32,466 nt of DNA from Planctomicrobium piriforme (GTDB lineage Bacteria > Planctomycetota > Planctomycetia > Pirellulales > UBA1268), in contig CAMAVC010000035.1 in assembly GCA_945861585.1 (NCBI GenBank), positions 1 through 32,466 of the forward strand, read 5' to 3'. Positions 14,997-23,900 of the stretch are shown one piece after another (position 1 is the stretch's first letter; each line of letters begins with the position of its first letter). Under the pieces are notes generated by a model. That model had not been told where the DNA came from and made no database searches. It saw only the letters and a program-made list of their open reading frames with translations. A program made the translations under genes and the position numbers.

Positions 14997-15602
14997 TCAG
15001 GTCTGCGGCAGGAGCGAGCCGAGCGTGATTTCGATGCCGGCGAGGGCGTCGCGGCCGGCCATGCTGCCGCCGCAGGCGAGGACACGATCGGGCTCGACAA
15101 CGTCGCCTTCGAGAAAGCGGCCCGCCTCCGGCCGGCGGAAGACATGCGACCTCCGCGACAGGGCCTCGATCACCCACACCTCGGGGATGCCGGCGGCGGC
15201 GTAGAGCGGCACCTTCACCTCGAGGTCGAAGGGGAGCGTCGTGTCGGCGATCTCCACCACGAGCAGGGCATCGGCCGGGCCCGGATGGCCCGCTGCGTAG
15301 AAATCGGAACGCGGCCTCAGAATCGTGACGTCGGGCTGTGGCTGGCTCGTGTCGTCGAGCGCGAGCGGGTTTTGCACCCACACGATGGCCGACTCGCCGA
15401 GGCGCTGGCTGAAACTCGCGGCGAGGCGGGCCACGAGCGCCGCGTGCAGGCTGCCGATGGGGGACATGTCGATGATCTCTCCGGCGATCAGTTCGACCCT
15501 GTCGTCCGGCGCAAGAATTCCGGCCGCGCCCATCCGCTGAAACTCCGCCACGGTGAGCCGGTGTCGGGAGGCGGCAACGATGTCGGCGGGCAGCGTGGCC
15601 AT
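14997..15602 (-). CDS. Uma2-family (DUF820) PD-(D/E)xK nuclease-fold protein
   Basis: A 201-residue cytoplasmic protein with the Uma2 family layout. The N-terminal RLTVAEFQRM is followed by DDRVELIAGEIIDMSPIGS (34-51), then QPQPDVTILRPR with D91, LLVVEIADTT with E117, FDLEVKVPLYAAAGIPEVWV with K130, and a variable C-terminal strand region. D91, E117 and K130 fit the PD-(D/E)xK restriction-endonuclease-like active site. Function is not established; these genes are numerous in planctomycetes and cyanobacteria and often lie as solitary genes. It lies 89 nt upstream of the Gfo/Idh gene on the same strand and diverges from the GntP permease. The start at 15602 gives a typical family length. Confidence 0.9.
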   Translation of the reverse strand: MATLPADIVAASRHRLTVAEFQRMGAAGILAPDDRVELIAGEIIDMSPIGSLHAALVARLAASFSQRLGESAIVWVQNPLALDDTSQPQPDVTILRPRSDFYAAGHPGPADALLVVEIADTTLPFDLEVKVPLYAAAGIPEVWVIEALSRRSHVFRRPEAGRFLEGDVVEPDRVLACGGSMAGRDALAGIEITLGSLLPQT

Positions 15603-15723
15603 CGGGCGTTCTCGAACAGGCTCAGGGAACCAGCAGAGGTCAGCGACAGGAAAACCGAAACACCGGCAGTGGCAGCCGCACGACACTCTATCGTACGGCC
15701 GCACAGGGCAGAATTTCGAAAAG

Positions 15724-15741
15724 AGTATACGGGCGTACACT
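15724..15741. promoter_or_regulatory. Imperfect inverted repeat upstream of the permease (possible operator)
   Basis: AGTATAC-GGGC-GTACACT pairs 6 of 7 positions. It lies in the 231-bp divergent region between the Uma2 gene and the permease, about 93 nt before the permease ATG. It has the size of a dimeric repressor site, but no regulator is encoded next to it. The remainder of this spacer holds no recognised gene. Confidence 0.25.
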
Positions 15742-15833
15742 TTTTGGCAAGTGTCGGGCTTCGGGGGCGGACGTGCCGGGCGTTGCGTGAGCGCGTAGGC
15801 TATCGCCCCTGAAACACCGCAGGAGCCTCCAGC

Positions 15834-17150
15834 ATGCCCGCGCTGCTCGTGATCGCCGCCGCCATCGCCGTCCTCGTGGCGCTCGTCGTGTGGGCGAAGG
15901 TGCATCCCTTCCTGGCGTTCGTCCTCGTGTCGGCGGCGGCGGCCGTGGCGCTCGGCATGCCGGCGGGCGACGTGGCGGGCGCCGTGCGGAAGGGGATCGG
16001 CGACATCTTCGGCACGCTCGCGATCGTGATCGTCACCGGGGCGATGCTCGGCAAGCTCGTGGTCGAGAGCGGCGCCGCCCAGCGGATTGCCGACACGCTC
16101 GTGAAGGCGTTTGGCGAGAAGCACATGGCCTGGGCGATGGCGCTCACGGGATTCATCGTCGGCATCCCACTCTTTTACGGCGTCGGGTTCGTGCTCCTCG
16201 TGCCGATCATCATCGCCGTCGTGAGCCGGTCGCGGCAGCCGCTGCTCGTGGTGGCGCTGCCGGCGCTGGCGTCGATGAGCGTGGCCCACGGGCTGCTGCC
16301 GCCGCATCCGGCGCCGACCGCGCTCGTGGCCACGTTCAATGCGAGCCTCGGGCTCACGCTGCTGTATGGCTGCGCGATCGCGGTGCCCGCGCTCATCCTC
16401 GCCGGGCCCGTGTTCGGCCGCACGCTCGGCAGGATCGTGGCCAACCCGCTCCCGGGGCTCGCAGCGGCGCCGCGGCCCGAGGCGGAATTGCCGGGCACGT
16501 TCGTGAGCGTGGCCACGGCGCTCCTGCCCGCCGTGCTGCTCGCCGCGTCGGCGGTGGCCGACGGCGTCGTGGCGAAGGGCTCGCCGGCAGCCGCGGTCGT
16601 GAAGGTTGTGTCGGACCCAGACGTCGTGATGGTGGCGTCGCTCCTCGTGGCCACGGTCACGCTCGGCCTGGCCCGCGGCCGGTCGCTGCCCGCGGTGATG
16701 CACACGTTCTCGGGCGCGATCGGCGACGTGGGCTCGATCTTGCTCGTGATCGCCGGCTCCGGCGCGTTCAAGGAAGTGCTTGTGAAGAGCGGCGTGAGCG
16801 CCCAAATCGGGCAGATGCTCCAGGGGCTGCCGGTCGATCCGCTCCTGCTCGCGTGGCTCGTGACGGCGGCGATCCGCGTGTGCGTGGGCTCGGCGACGGT
16901 GGCGGGGCTTACGGCGGCGGGGATCCTCGCGCCGGCCGTGGCGGCGGGCGGCGTCGATCCGAATCTGATGGTGCTCGCGATCGGGGCGGGCAGCCTCGTC
17001 TGCTCCCACGTGAACGACTCGGCGTTCTGGATGTTCAAGGAGTATTTCAACGTCAGCCTCGGCGACACGCTCCGCAGCTGGACGGTGATGGAGACGATCG
17101 TGTCGCTCGTGGGCCTCGCGGGCGTGCTCGTGCTGGCGCGGCTGGTGTGA
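15834..17150 (+). CDS. GntP-family gluconate/acid:H+ symporter
   Basis: A 438-residue inner-membrane carrier with about 12 hydrophobic segments. It matches the Gnt permease family: WAKVHPFLAFVLVSAAAA near the N-terminus, TGAMLGKLVVESGAAQRIAD, GIPLFYGVGFVLLVPII, the characteristic AHGLLPPHPAPTALVATFN in the middle, and HVNDSAFWMFKEYFN near the C-terminus. Family members import gluconate, related sugar acids or D-serine by proton symport. The start is supported by AGGAG 8 nt upstream of ATG 15834. The small lipoprotein gene follows after 29 nt. A sugar-acid importer next to sulfatase and oxidoreductase genes suggests use of acidic polysaccharide breakdown products; the exact substrate is unknown. 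Confidence 0.92.
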   Translation: MPALLVIAAAIAVLVALVVWAKVHPFLAFVLVSAAAAVALGMPAGDVAGAVRKGIGDIFGTLAIVIVTGAMLGKLVVESGAAQRIADTLVKAFGEKHMAWAMALTGFIVGIPLFYGVGFVLLVPIIIAVVSRSRQPLLVVALPALASMSVAHGLLPPHPAPTALVATFNASLGLTLLYGCAIAVPALILAGPVFGRTLGRIVANPLPGLAAAPRPEAELPGTFVSVATALLPAVLLAASAVADGVVAKGSPAAAVVKVVSDPDVVMVASLLVATVTLGLARGRSLPAVMHTFSGAIGDVGSILLVIAGSGAFKEVLVKSGVSAQIGQMLQGLPVDPLLLAWLVTAAIRVCVGSATVAGLTAAGILAPAVAAGGVDPNLMVLAIGAGSLVCSHVNDSAFWMFKEYFNVSLGDTLRSWTVMETIVSLVGLAGVLVLARLV

Positions 17151-17179
17151 ACGCCGACCCGCCGGCTATACTTCGTGGC

Positions 17180-17692
17180 ATGAAGGTGTGGCACCTGATC
17201 ATCACGACTGCACTTGTGGGCTGTGCCCCGGGCGCGTTTCCCAAGCAGGCCGAGCCGCCCGCCGCGAAGGCGGAGCCCGCCAAGCCAGCGCCCGTGAAGA
17301 CGCGGCAGACGCTCGGCAAGACGACGCAAAACGTCCTCGAGCTTTCTGCGGCGCTCGGGGAGGGAGCGGTGCTCGCCGAAACGTCAATCAAGAGCGACGG
17401 CCTCGAGATCGCCTCGGAAGCCTATCGCACGCAGATCGGCAAGGCGGGCTCGCTCGCGGTCGAGCAGCGCATGCAGCTCTACAACGCCGAGCACGGCGAG
17501 TATCCAAACACGTACGACGACTTCATGGCCCGGATCATCGGCAAGGGCGGGCCCGACGCGATTGCCCTGCCCATGCTGCCCTACTATCAGGAGTGGGCCT
17601 ACGACGTCGCGAACCGCAAGCTCGTGGTCGTGGAGTTTCCTGCCAAGAAGGAACAGCGCGAGCGGGAAACGACCGGGGCCGCAGGGCTCTGA
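17180..17692 (+). CDS. Small predicted lipoprotein of unknown function
   Basis: A 170-residue protein. It starts with a short lipoprotein signal: a charged MK, a hydrophobic run LIITTA, and the lipobox LVGC with Cys15 as the predicted lipidated residue. A Pro/Ala/Lys-rich linker follows (about 20-40). The rest has mixed alpha/beta character with QRMQLYNAEHGEYPNTYDDF, which resembles the small globular domain of pilin-like or 'DUF1559-adjacent' planctomycete proteins, but I do not recognise a named family. It follows the permease by 29 nt. A TATACT at 17167-17172 lies 7 nt before the ATG and could serve as an independent -10 for a leaderless message. No function is proposed. Confidence 0.7.
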   Translation: MKVWHLIITTALVGCAPGAFPKQAEPPAAKAEPAKPAPVKTRQTLGKTTQNVLELSAALGEGAVLAETSIKSDGLEIASEAYRTQIGKAGSLAVEQRMQLYNAEHGEYPNTYDDFMARIIGKGGPDAIALPMLPYYQEWAYDVANRKLVVVEFPAKKEQRERETTGAAGL

Positions 17693-17959
17693 GCGAGCGT
17701 TCCCGTCGGCCCCTTGGTCGTTCCCGTTGCCGGCGTGGTCAGCGGAGCCGCGGGGCCATGCCCGCCATGCCGCCCACCGAGCCGCGCATGCCGTCCGCCG
17801 GGCCGCCTCGGAGGGCCATTCGTGGCCCGGAAGCGACGGTAGTTCGAGGCCCCGGGATTGCAAGTCGCGAAAAGCGCCGGCCAGATACTGGTCGAAGGCT
17901 TCAGGGGGGGGTGGGTGTGGCTTGGCCGCGGCGTGCCGTGGTCGCTATCGTGTCGCCGC
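17693..17959. other. 267-bp spacer, no supported gene
   Basis: GC-rich stretch between the lipoprotein gene and the glycosyltransferase-like gene. It has a direct repeat of CGTTCCCGT near 17699 and 17723. On the minus strand there is a 26-codon frame rich in Gly and Met, without an upstream ribosome site. Nothing here is strong enough to call. Confidence 0.4.
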
Positions 17960-19111
17960 ATGCCGTCGCCCTCTGATCCGCTCCTGCTCTGGTGCTCGTC
18001 GCACGAGTCGCTCGCCGCCGAGGAGATCCCGCTCTTCCTCGAGGCGGGGTTTCGGGTGGTGCCGTTGCACACGAATTTCTGGACGCAGGAATATGATCCT
18101 GCGCTCGACGACACGATCTGCCCCGCGTGGCGGGAGAGCGTGGCGCTCCCGCCCGACGTCGTGCACCGCCTGCAGGCGGTGCGCATCTGCCAGCCCGACA
18201 AGCATCCCGCGTTCGGCACTGACGATCTCGCCCTACTCGCGCGCCACGTCGACGCCGTCTATGTCACGGTGTTTCCGAACGTCGCGATCCGGCTCGCAGA
18301 AGAGTTTCGCCGCACCGTGATGTTTCGTGCCTTTGGTCAGGCGGGGCTCAACACCTACTCGAGGATCGCCGCCGCGTACGGAGTGCCCCCTGCGCTCGTG
18401 TATGGACTGCCAAACTTCATCTGGTGCCCGATTCTGAGCACGCTCCAGGAGCCGGAAGACGAACAGCTCGTGCGCAACACGCAGCCGTTGCGGGCCTTCG
18501 TGACGCTGGCGCGGCTGGGAGGCGAGCGCTGGTCGGCAGCCGCGTCGGAGCCCTATGTGGTCGACACGATTCCCCGCCTCAACACCGACTTCTATCTGGG
18601 CAACTATCGCCGCTTCATCGCCGAGCACGGCGATCTGCCGCTGAAGATTCTCGGCGGCAACGAGCCCCGCGGCGGCGTGCTCGACGATCCGCGGATCGTC
18701 GGCCGGCTGCCCGCGGCCGAGTATTACGCGGCCGCTTCCCGGGCCCGGCTCTCCATCTACCACGGCAGGGTACGGGATCATCTGCACTACCATCCGCTCG
18801 AATTCATGACGCTCGGCGTGCCGGTGCTTTTTTCTCGTGACACCGCCCTGGCGGCCGAAGCAGAGTTGATCGGAAAGTCGGCCGACGAACTCGCCGCGGC
18901 GGGCATGTTCAGCGATGCCGCCGAGGCCAACCGCATCGCCCGGGCGGCCCTCGCCGATCCGGAGGTCGGGGCGGCAATCGCCGCGAACCAGCGGTTCTTC
19001 CTGGAACGGATTTTTTCGCGTCCCGCCGCGCTCGAGCAGGCGATCTGGCTGCGCACGCTCGTCGTGCAGCGGGCAGCCCGCGAACGGGCGGCCTGGCGCG
19101 TCGAGAGATGA
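17960..19111 (+). CDS. Glycosyltransferase-like protein (GT-B type C-terminus)
   Basis: A 383-residue cytoplasmic protein that I recognise only at fold level. The N-terminal half (LLLWCSSHESLAAEEIPLF, FRVVPLHTNF) looks like a Rossmann-type first domain. The C-terminal half carries a stretch like the donor-site motif of GT-B glycosyltransferases: GRLPAAEYYAAASRAR, then HYHPLEFMTLGVPVLFS near residues 275-295, where E-x-M-x-x-G-x-P-V is the conserved part. The acceptor and donor are unknown. ATG 17960 is preferred; an in-frame ATG at 17858 adds 34 residues of low-quality sequence. The stop overlaps an ATG (ATGA, 19108-19111) in frame with the downstream sulfatase, whose better start is 19156, so the two genes are probably co-transcribed. 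Confidence 0.7.
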   Translation: MPSPSDPLLLWCSSHESLAAEEIPLFLEAGFRVVPLHTNFWTQEYDPALDDTICPAWRESVALPPDVVHRLQAVRICQPDKHPAFGTDDLALLARHVDAVYVTVFPNVAIRLAEEFRRTVMFRAFGQAGLNTYSRIAAAYGVPPALVYGLPNFIWCPILSTLQEPEDEQLVRNTQPLRAFVTLARLGGERWSAAASEPYVVDTIPRLNTDFYLGNYRRFIAEHGDLPLKILGGNEPRGGVLDDPRIVGRLPAAEYYAAASRARLSIYHGRVRDHLHYHPLEFMTLGVPVLFSRDTALAAEAELIGKSADELAAAGMFSDAAEANRIARAALADPEVGAAIAANQRFFLERIFSRPAALEQAIWLRTLVVQRAARERAAWRVER

Positions 19112-19155
19112 TCCTTCTTATACTGCCGGAGCCGTCCTTCTCCGGGAGCCGTCCG

Positions 19156-20754
19156 ATGCGCCTGCTGCCGTCGATTCTCGTGGGGATGTTCCTCGTGCCG
19201 CTCGTGGCGGCCGCCGCCCCGGCGGCCGAGCCCGCCCGGCCCAACATCCTCTTCATCTTCACCGACGATCACGCCGCGCACGCGCTGTCGTGCTACGGCT
19301 CGAAAGTGAATCGCACGCCCCACCTCGATCGGCTCGCGGCCGAGGGGGTCCGGTTTACGAACTCGTTCGTGACCAACTCGATCTGCTCGCCGAGCCGGGC
19401 CACGCTGCTCACCGGGCAGTATTCGCACAAGAACGGCGTGCCCGTCTTCAACACGTTTGACGGCTCGCGCGACCACGTTGCCAAGCAGCTGCGGGCGGCC
19501 GGCTACCACACGGGCATGATCGGCAAGTGGCATCTCGGCAGCGAGCCCACCGGCTTCGATCGCTGGATCGTGCTGCCGGGGCAGGGTGCCTATTGGAGCC
19601 CGACGTTCCTCGTGCCTGGCGGCAAGCTCACGATCGAGGGGCACTGCACGGAGATCACGGGCGACCTCGGCATCGAGTTTCTGAAGACGCGGCCTGCCGA
19701 CAAGCCGTTCTTCCTCATGCTGCACCACAAGGCGCCGCACCGCGGCTGGGAGCCCGACGAACGCAACCAGGCGAAGTTTCGGGACGCCACGTTCCCGGAG
19801 CCTGAGACGCTGTTCGACGACTACGCCACGCGGCCGGCTGCCCTGCCTGAGAACGAGCAGACGATCGCCCGCGACCTCACGAACCACGACCTCAAGCGCA
19901 CGCCGCCGGCGGGCTTGTCGCAGCAGGAGTCGAGAAGGTGGCTGCGGGAGAAGCCGATGGAAGCGGAGGTGGACGGCAAAACGCTCACGGGGCCCGAGCT
20001 CGTCCGCTGGAAATATCGGCGGTTCATGCAGGACTATCTGGCCTGCGTGCAGGGCGTCGACGACAGCGTGGGCCGGGTGCTCGACCATCTCGACGCGTCG
20101 GGCCTGGCTGCGAACACGATCGTGATCTACACCACCGACAACGGCTGGTACATGGGCGACCTCGGGCTCTACGACAAGCGGTTCATGTATGAGCCGGGGC
20201 TGCGCACGCCGCTGCTCGCGCGGGGGCCGGGGATCAAGGCTGGGATCGCGCCGGAGCAGTTCGTGGCCAACATCGATCTCGCCCCCACGTTCCTCGACCT
20301 CGCCGGCGTGCCGATCCCCGCGTCGATGCAGGGCCGGAGCCTGGCACCACTGTTGCGTGGCGATGCGCCGGCCGACTGGCGAACGAGCGTCTACTACCGC
20401 TACTACCACGACCCCGGCCACCACAACACGCGGGCCCACGTGGGCGTGCGCACGGCCACCCACAAGCTGATCCACTATTGGAAGAAAGACGCCTGGGAAC
20501 TGTTCGATCTCGTCGCCGACCCGCACGAGCAGCGCAACCTGCTCTTCGGCGACGCGGCCGCGCGATCACCCGAGGTGGCGAAGGTGTTCGCCGACATGCG
20601 AGCGGAGTTGGATCGCCTGCGAGCGCTCTACGAAGACGACGATCTCTACGCCGACCCTGCGACGTGGCCGAGGGGCGGCGTCGACGGCGACGGCGCCGAA
20701 CGCACGGCGCTCGGGGTGAAGACCGTCGCCGGCGCGATCGCCCTTTCGAAGTAG
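19156..20754 (+). CDS. Sulfatase (type I, formylglycine-dependent), exported
   Basis: A complete 532-residue sulfatase. A signal peptide occupies residues 1-24 (LLPSILVGMFLVPLVAAAA). Metal ligands D37-D38 lie in FIFTDDHA. The modification site is CSPSRATLLTG, with Cys77 expected to be converted to formylglycine (C-x-P-x-R). IGKWHLG, HHKAPH and TTDNGWYMGD add further active-site residues. The C-terminal signature reads LFDLVADPHEQRNL. The family hydrolyses sulfate esters on carbohydrates; overall features recall GlcNAc-6-sulfatase/mucin-type enzymes, but the substrate is not proven. ATG 19156 is chosen because GGGAG lies 7 nt upstream and the signal peptide then starts properly; ATG 19108 would add 16 residues. 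The activating enzyme is not in the window. The TAG stop is formed by the first bases of a palindromic repeat block. Confidence 0.93.
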   Translation: MRLLPSILVGMFLVPLVAAAAPAAEPARPNILFIFTDDHAAHALSCYGSKVNRTPHLDRLAAEGVRFTNSFVTNSICSPSRATLLTGQYSHKNGVPVFNTFDGSRDHVAKQLRAAGYHTGMIGKWHLGSEPTGFDRWIVLPGQGAYWSPTFLVPGGKLTIEGHCTEITGDLGIEFLKTRPADKPFFLMLHHKAPHRGWEPDERNQAKFRDATFPEPETLFDDYATRPAALPENEQTIARDLTNHDLKRTPPAGLSQQESRRWLREKPMEAEVDGKTLTGPELVRWKYRRFMQDYLACVQGVDDSVGRVLDHLDASGLAANTIVIYTTDNGWYMGDLGLYDKRFMYEPGLRTPLLARGPGIKAGIAPEQFVANIDLAPTFLDLAGVPIPASMQGRSLAPLLRGDAPADWRTSVYYRYYHDPGHHNTRAHVGVRTATHKLIHYWKKDAWELFDLVADPHEQRNLLFGDAAARSPEVAKVFADMRAELDRLRALYEDDDLYADPATWPRGGVDGDGAERTALGVKTVAGAIALSK

Positions 20755-20835
20755 GACAGGCTTCAGCCTGTCATGACCTACGCACCGCACTCGACAGGCT
20801 AAAGCCTGTCCTACAACGGAGGCGCCACATTCCGC
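20752..20835. repeat. Palindromic repeat block, copy 1 (two hairpins)
   Basis: Two near-identical palindromes: GACAGGCT-TC-AGCCTGTC (20755-20772) and GACAGGCT-AA-AGCCTGTC (20793-20810), joined by CATGACCTACGCACCGCACTC. The block ends CTACAACGGAGGCGCC. The first TAG is the stop codon of the sulfatase. The same unit recurs after the next gene at 27458. It is probably a REP-like element that can fold in RNA and may also act as terminator or mRNA stabiliser. Confidence 0.85.
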
Positions 20836-20868
20836 GGGCCGCCCGCTGCTCCTTCCAACTGACTGCTT

Positions 20869-20935
20869 CTCCATTCCTGGAGGAGCCGGTAGTCTGAGGT
20901 CGATTTCTGACAGAAACGTCTCTGGAGTTTCAGCA
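20869..20935 (+). promoter_or_regulatory. Conserved leader of giant surface protein 1
   Basis: The 67 nt before the ATG align with the 66 nt before the second giant gene. Shared parts are a small hairpin (CTCCA-TTCC-TGGAG, 20869-20882), CGGTA, and a 15-base identity AAACGTCTCTGGAGT (20914-20928) whose GGAG serves as ribosome site. A TTCTCC-17-TAGTCT pair overlaps it and matches the equivalent pair in the other copy, but it is a poor sigma-70 match. Confidence 0.6.
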
Positions 20936-23900
20936 ATGCGTCGCGATCTTTCTTCTTGGCTGGGCACTCTCGGCATGACCGGTCGCAAGGCGACGTATCG
21001 CCGCTCCCGCACGAACCACACGCTCAAGTCCCGCAACGCTGCGCATGCGATCTCGCTCAGCGGCGGTGAGCCGCTCGACCCGCGGAAGATGCTCGCCGTG
21101 ACGGCGCAGGTCGTCGACAACGTTCTGTTGATTGGGCTCAGCGCTGAAAACGACATCGCCGGCCTCGTCCTCAACACTGGTACGAGTAAGTACGAGGTTT
21201 ACGACAACACGACGTTGGTCGACTCGTTCGATTCCTCCGAAGTGAAGACGATCAGCGTGTCCGACACCGCGCCCCCTGGCGAAGACCTAGGCCAGGTGTT
21301 CGAGGTCCGCGACGGCGGCGCGATCGCAGCTTCACTCTCCGTTCAGACACCGGTCGAAACGACGAAGATCTTCAGCGACATCGACGTGACGAACGCATTC
21401 CCCACCGACCGCCTGGTCATCAGTTCGCCGACGATCATTCTCGACGACGCCACCCCGGCAGGCGCGCTGCTGATTGAAACGGCCAACCTCGACATCGAAT
21501 TCGGCGGCGTGGTCACGATCATCGACGATTCCCAGGTCACGATCGGCACCGACACGGGCGCCGGCAGCATCGCCTTCTTCGACGACATCCTTGGCGGCGG
21601 CGAGGACGGCAGCGGCACGCTGACGCTCGCGGCCGGCACGGGCGCGATCACGTTTGGCGGCGACATCGGCGGCTCTGGCGTGGGCGAGGAACTCCACGGC
21701 GTTTTGATCTCGTCGGCAGCGTCGGTCAGCGCCACCGGCAAGTTCTACCTCGCCGACGCCCTGGGCGACGGTTTCACCGACGGCCTCACGATCGGCGACG
21801 GCGTGAACAACGTGAACTTCTCGAACGGTGGCGAGATCACCGGCTTCGGCGAGGACGGCGCGGGCATTTGGTTCGAGGGCTCGTCGACGAACTCAACAAT
21901 CAGCAGCTTTTTGCTCGAGGGCAACACCTACGGCATCTACCTCGGCGGCGGCGTCGAGGGTGAGGCTGACCTGTCCGGCACCGTCATCGACGACAACGTG
22001 ATCGGCGAAGACGACTTCGGCATCTACCTCGACAACGTCGCCGGCAACCTCAACGGCGAAGACGTGCTCCTCATCGGCGGCACCGCGGGCAATTTCATCG
22101 CCGCCAACGGCGAAGACGGCATCTACGGCTGGTCGAGCACGGGCGTGGAAATCAGGAACAACACCATCATCGCCAACGGCCTCGATGGGTTTGGCGCCGG
22201 CTCCGGCATCTCCCTCGAAGGCGGCGGTGAATACCTGATCACCGAGAACACGATCGGTGAAGACGGCATCGGTCCGTTCCTCGGGCTCGGCAACTCGTAC
22301 GACGGGATCACGATCAACGGTGAAGACGGCTTCTACAGCTACGCCGGCACCGAGATCCGCACCAACGACATCGAATACAACGCGGCCTACGGCGTGCGCG
22401 TGCAGGGCGTGACGCTCGACACGGGCGAGGATTCGATCCTCATCTTCGACAACACAATCGCCAACAACGGCTTTCTCGTTCGGACTCCGCCGCCGGGTGG
22501 CGGCATGCGGATCGACGGCAGCGAAAACATCCGGATCATCAATAACTTCATCGGGTTCAACGGCGGGGGTGCGGGCAACGGCATCGACATCGTCAACGGC
22601 TCCCACGGCACCGCCGTGTTCTCGAACCAGATCATCCAGAACTCCAACCATGGCATCTACGTCGAGGACTCCTCGACCGCCGCCAACCCCGTGCAGATCG
22701 GCGACGTGTTGCCGATCGACAGCTCTACGGCCACGACCGTCGTAATCGACGGCGACGCGCGGGCCGCAATCCTGCCCGGCCAGCAGATCGGCCTGGCCTA
22801 CGTGGTTGACCCAACCAATGTCGCGACCGCCACACTCATCACCCGCACCGTGCTGACGGTGTCGTATGACGCGGTCAACGATGCGACGACGCTCACCTTC
22901 AGCAACGACCCCGGGGTGCCGGGCTCACCCTACGCCGTGACGCTCGGCAACTACATCCTCGGCAACGGCGAAGATTCGCTCTCCGGCAGCGGCATCAGCG
23001 TGTTCGCCAGCGCCACTGTCACCCCCGCCGCCACCGTGACTGCGACCATCACCGTTGGCCCAAGCCCGCGCGGGGTGGCGGTCAGCCCGGACGGCGCCCG
23101 CGTGTACGCGAGCAACTATGGCGGCGACTCGGTGTCGGCGATCGACGCCGCCACCGGGCTGGTGGTCGCCACCATCAACGTGGGCGACGGCCCGATCGGA
23201 GTCGCGTTGACTCCGGACGGTTTCCGCGCGTACGTCGCCAATGAGTTCAGCGGCTATGTGTCGGTGATCGACACCAATCCGGCCAACAGCGGCACCTATA
23301 ACACGGTGATTTCGACTATTGGCTTGGGCGCTACCAATCCGAACGCGGTGGCGTTCACTCCCAATGGTGCCCGCGGCTATGTGAGCAATGGGGGCGCCGG
23401 CACTGTGTCGGTAATCGACACCGATCCGACGAGCGGGACCTACAACACCGTCATCGCGACCATCACGGTCGGTGGCGCGGCCGCAGCGGTGGCGATCACC
23501 CCGGATGGCACCCGCGCCTATGTGCCGAACGACGCCGGCGGGGCTTTCGTTTCGGTGATCGACACCGATCCGACGAGCGAGGACTACAACACCGTCCTCG
23601 GCTCCATTCGGGTCGGCAACGCGCCGGTCGCGGTGGCGGTCAGCCCCGATGGCACCCGCGTCTACGTCACCAACAAAGACGACGGCACGGTGTCAGTGAT
23701 CAACACCGAGAACAACCTCGTGATCGGCACCATCGCCGGCTTCAGTGCTCCGGTCGGGGTCGCGTTCAGCCCGGACAGCACCCTCGCCTACGTCACCAAC
23801 AAAGATAATGGCACGGTCTCGGTCGTCGACACCGCGAGCAGCACGGTGATCGGCACGATCACCGTCGGGTCTGCGCCGGGAGCGGTGGCGGTCAGTTCTG

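Noticed and set aside
15603-17009. Upstream continuation of the Uma2 frame to 17009
   Set aside because: The extension is antisense to the GntP permease and low in complexity; Uma2 proteins start where the chosen ATG is.
17742-17821. A 26-codon Gly/Met-rich peptide on the minus strand
   Set aside because: No ribosome site, no conservation evidence, and the sequence looks like chance in GC-rich DNA.
19119-19124. TATACT as a separate promoter for the sulfatase
   Set aside because: No -35 match at 16-18 nt upstream; kept only as a weak possibility.
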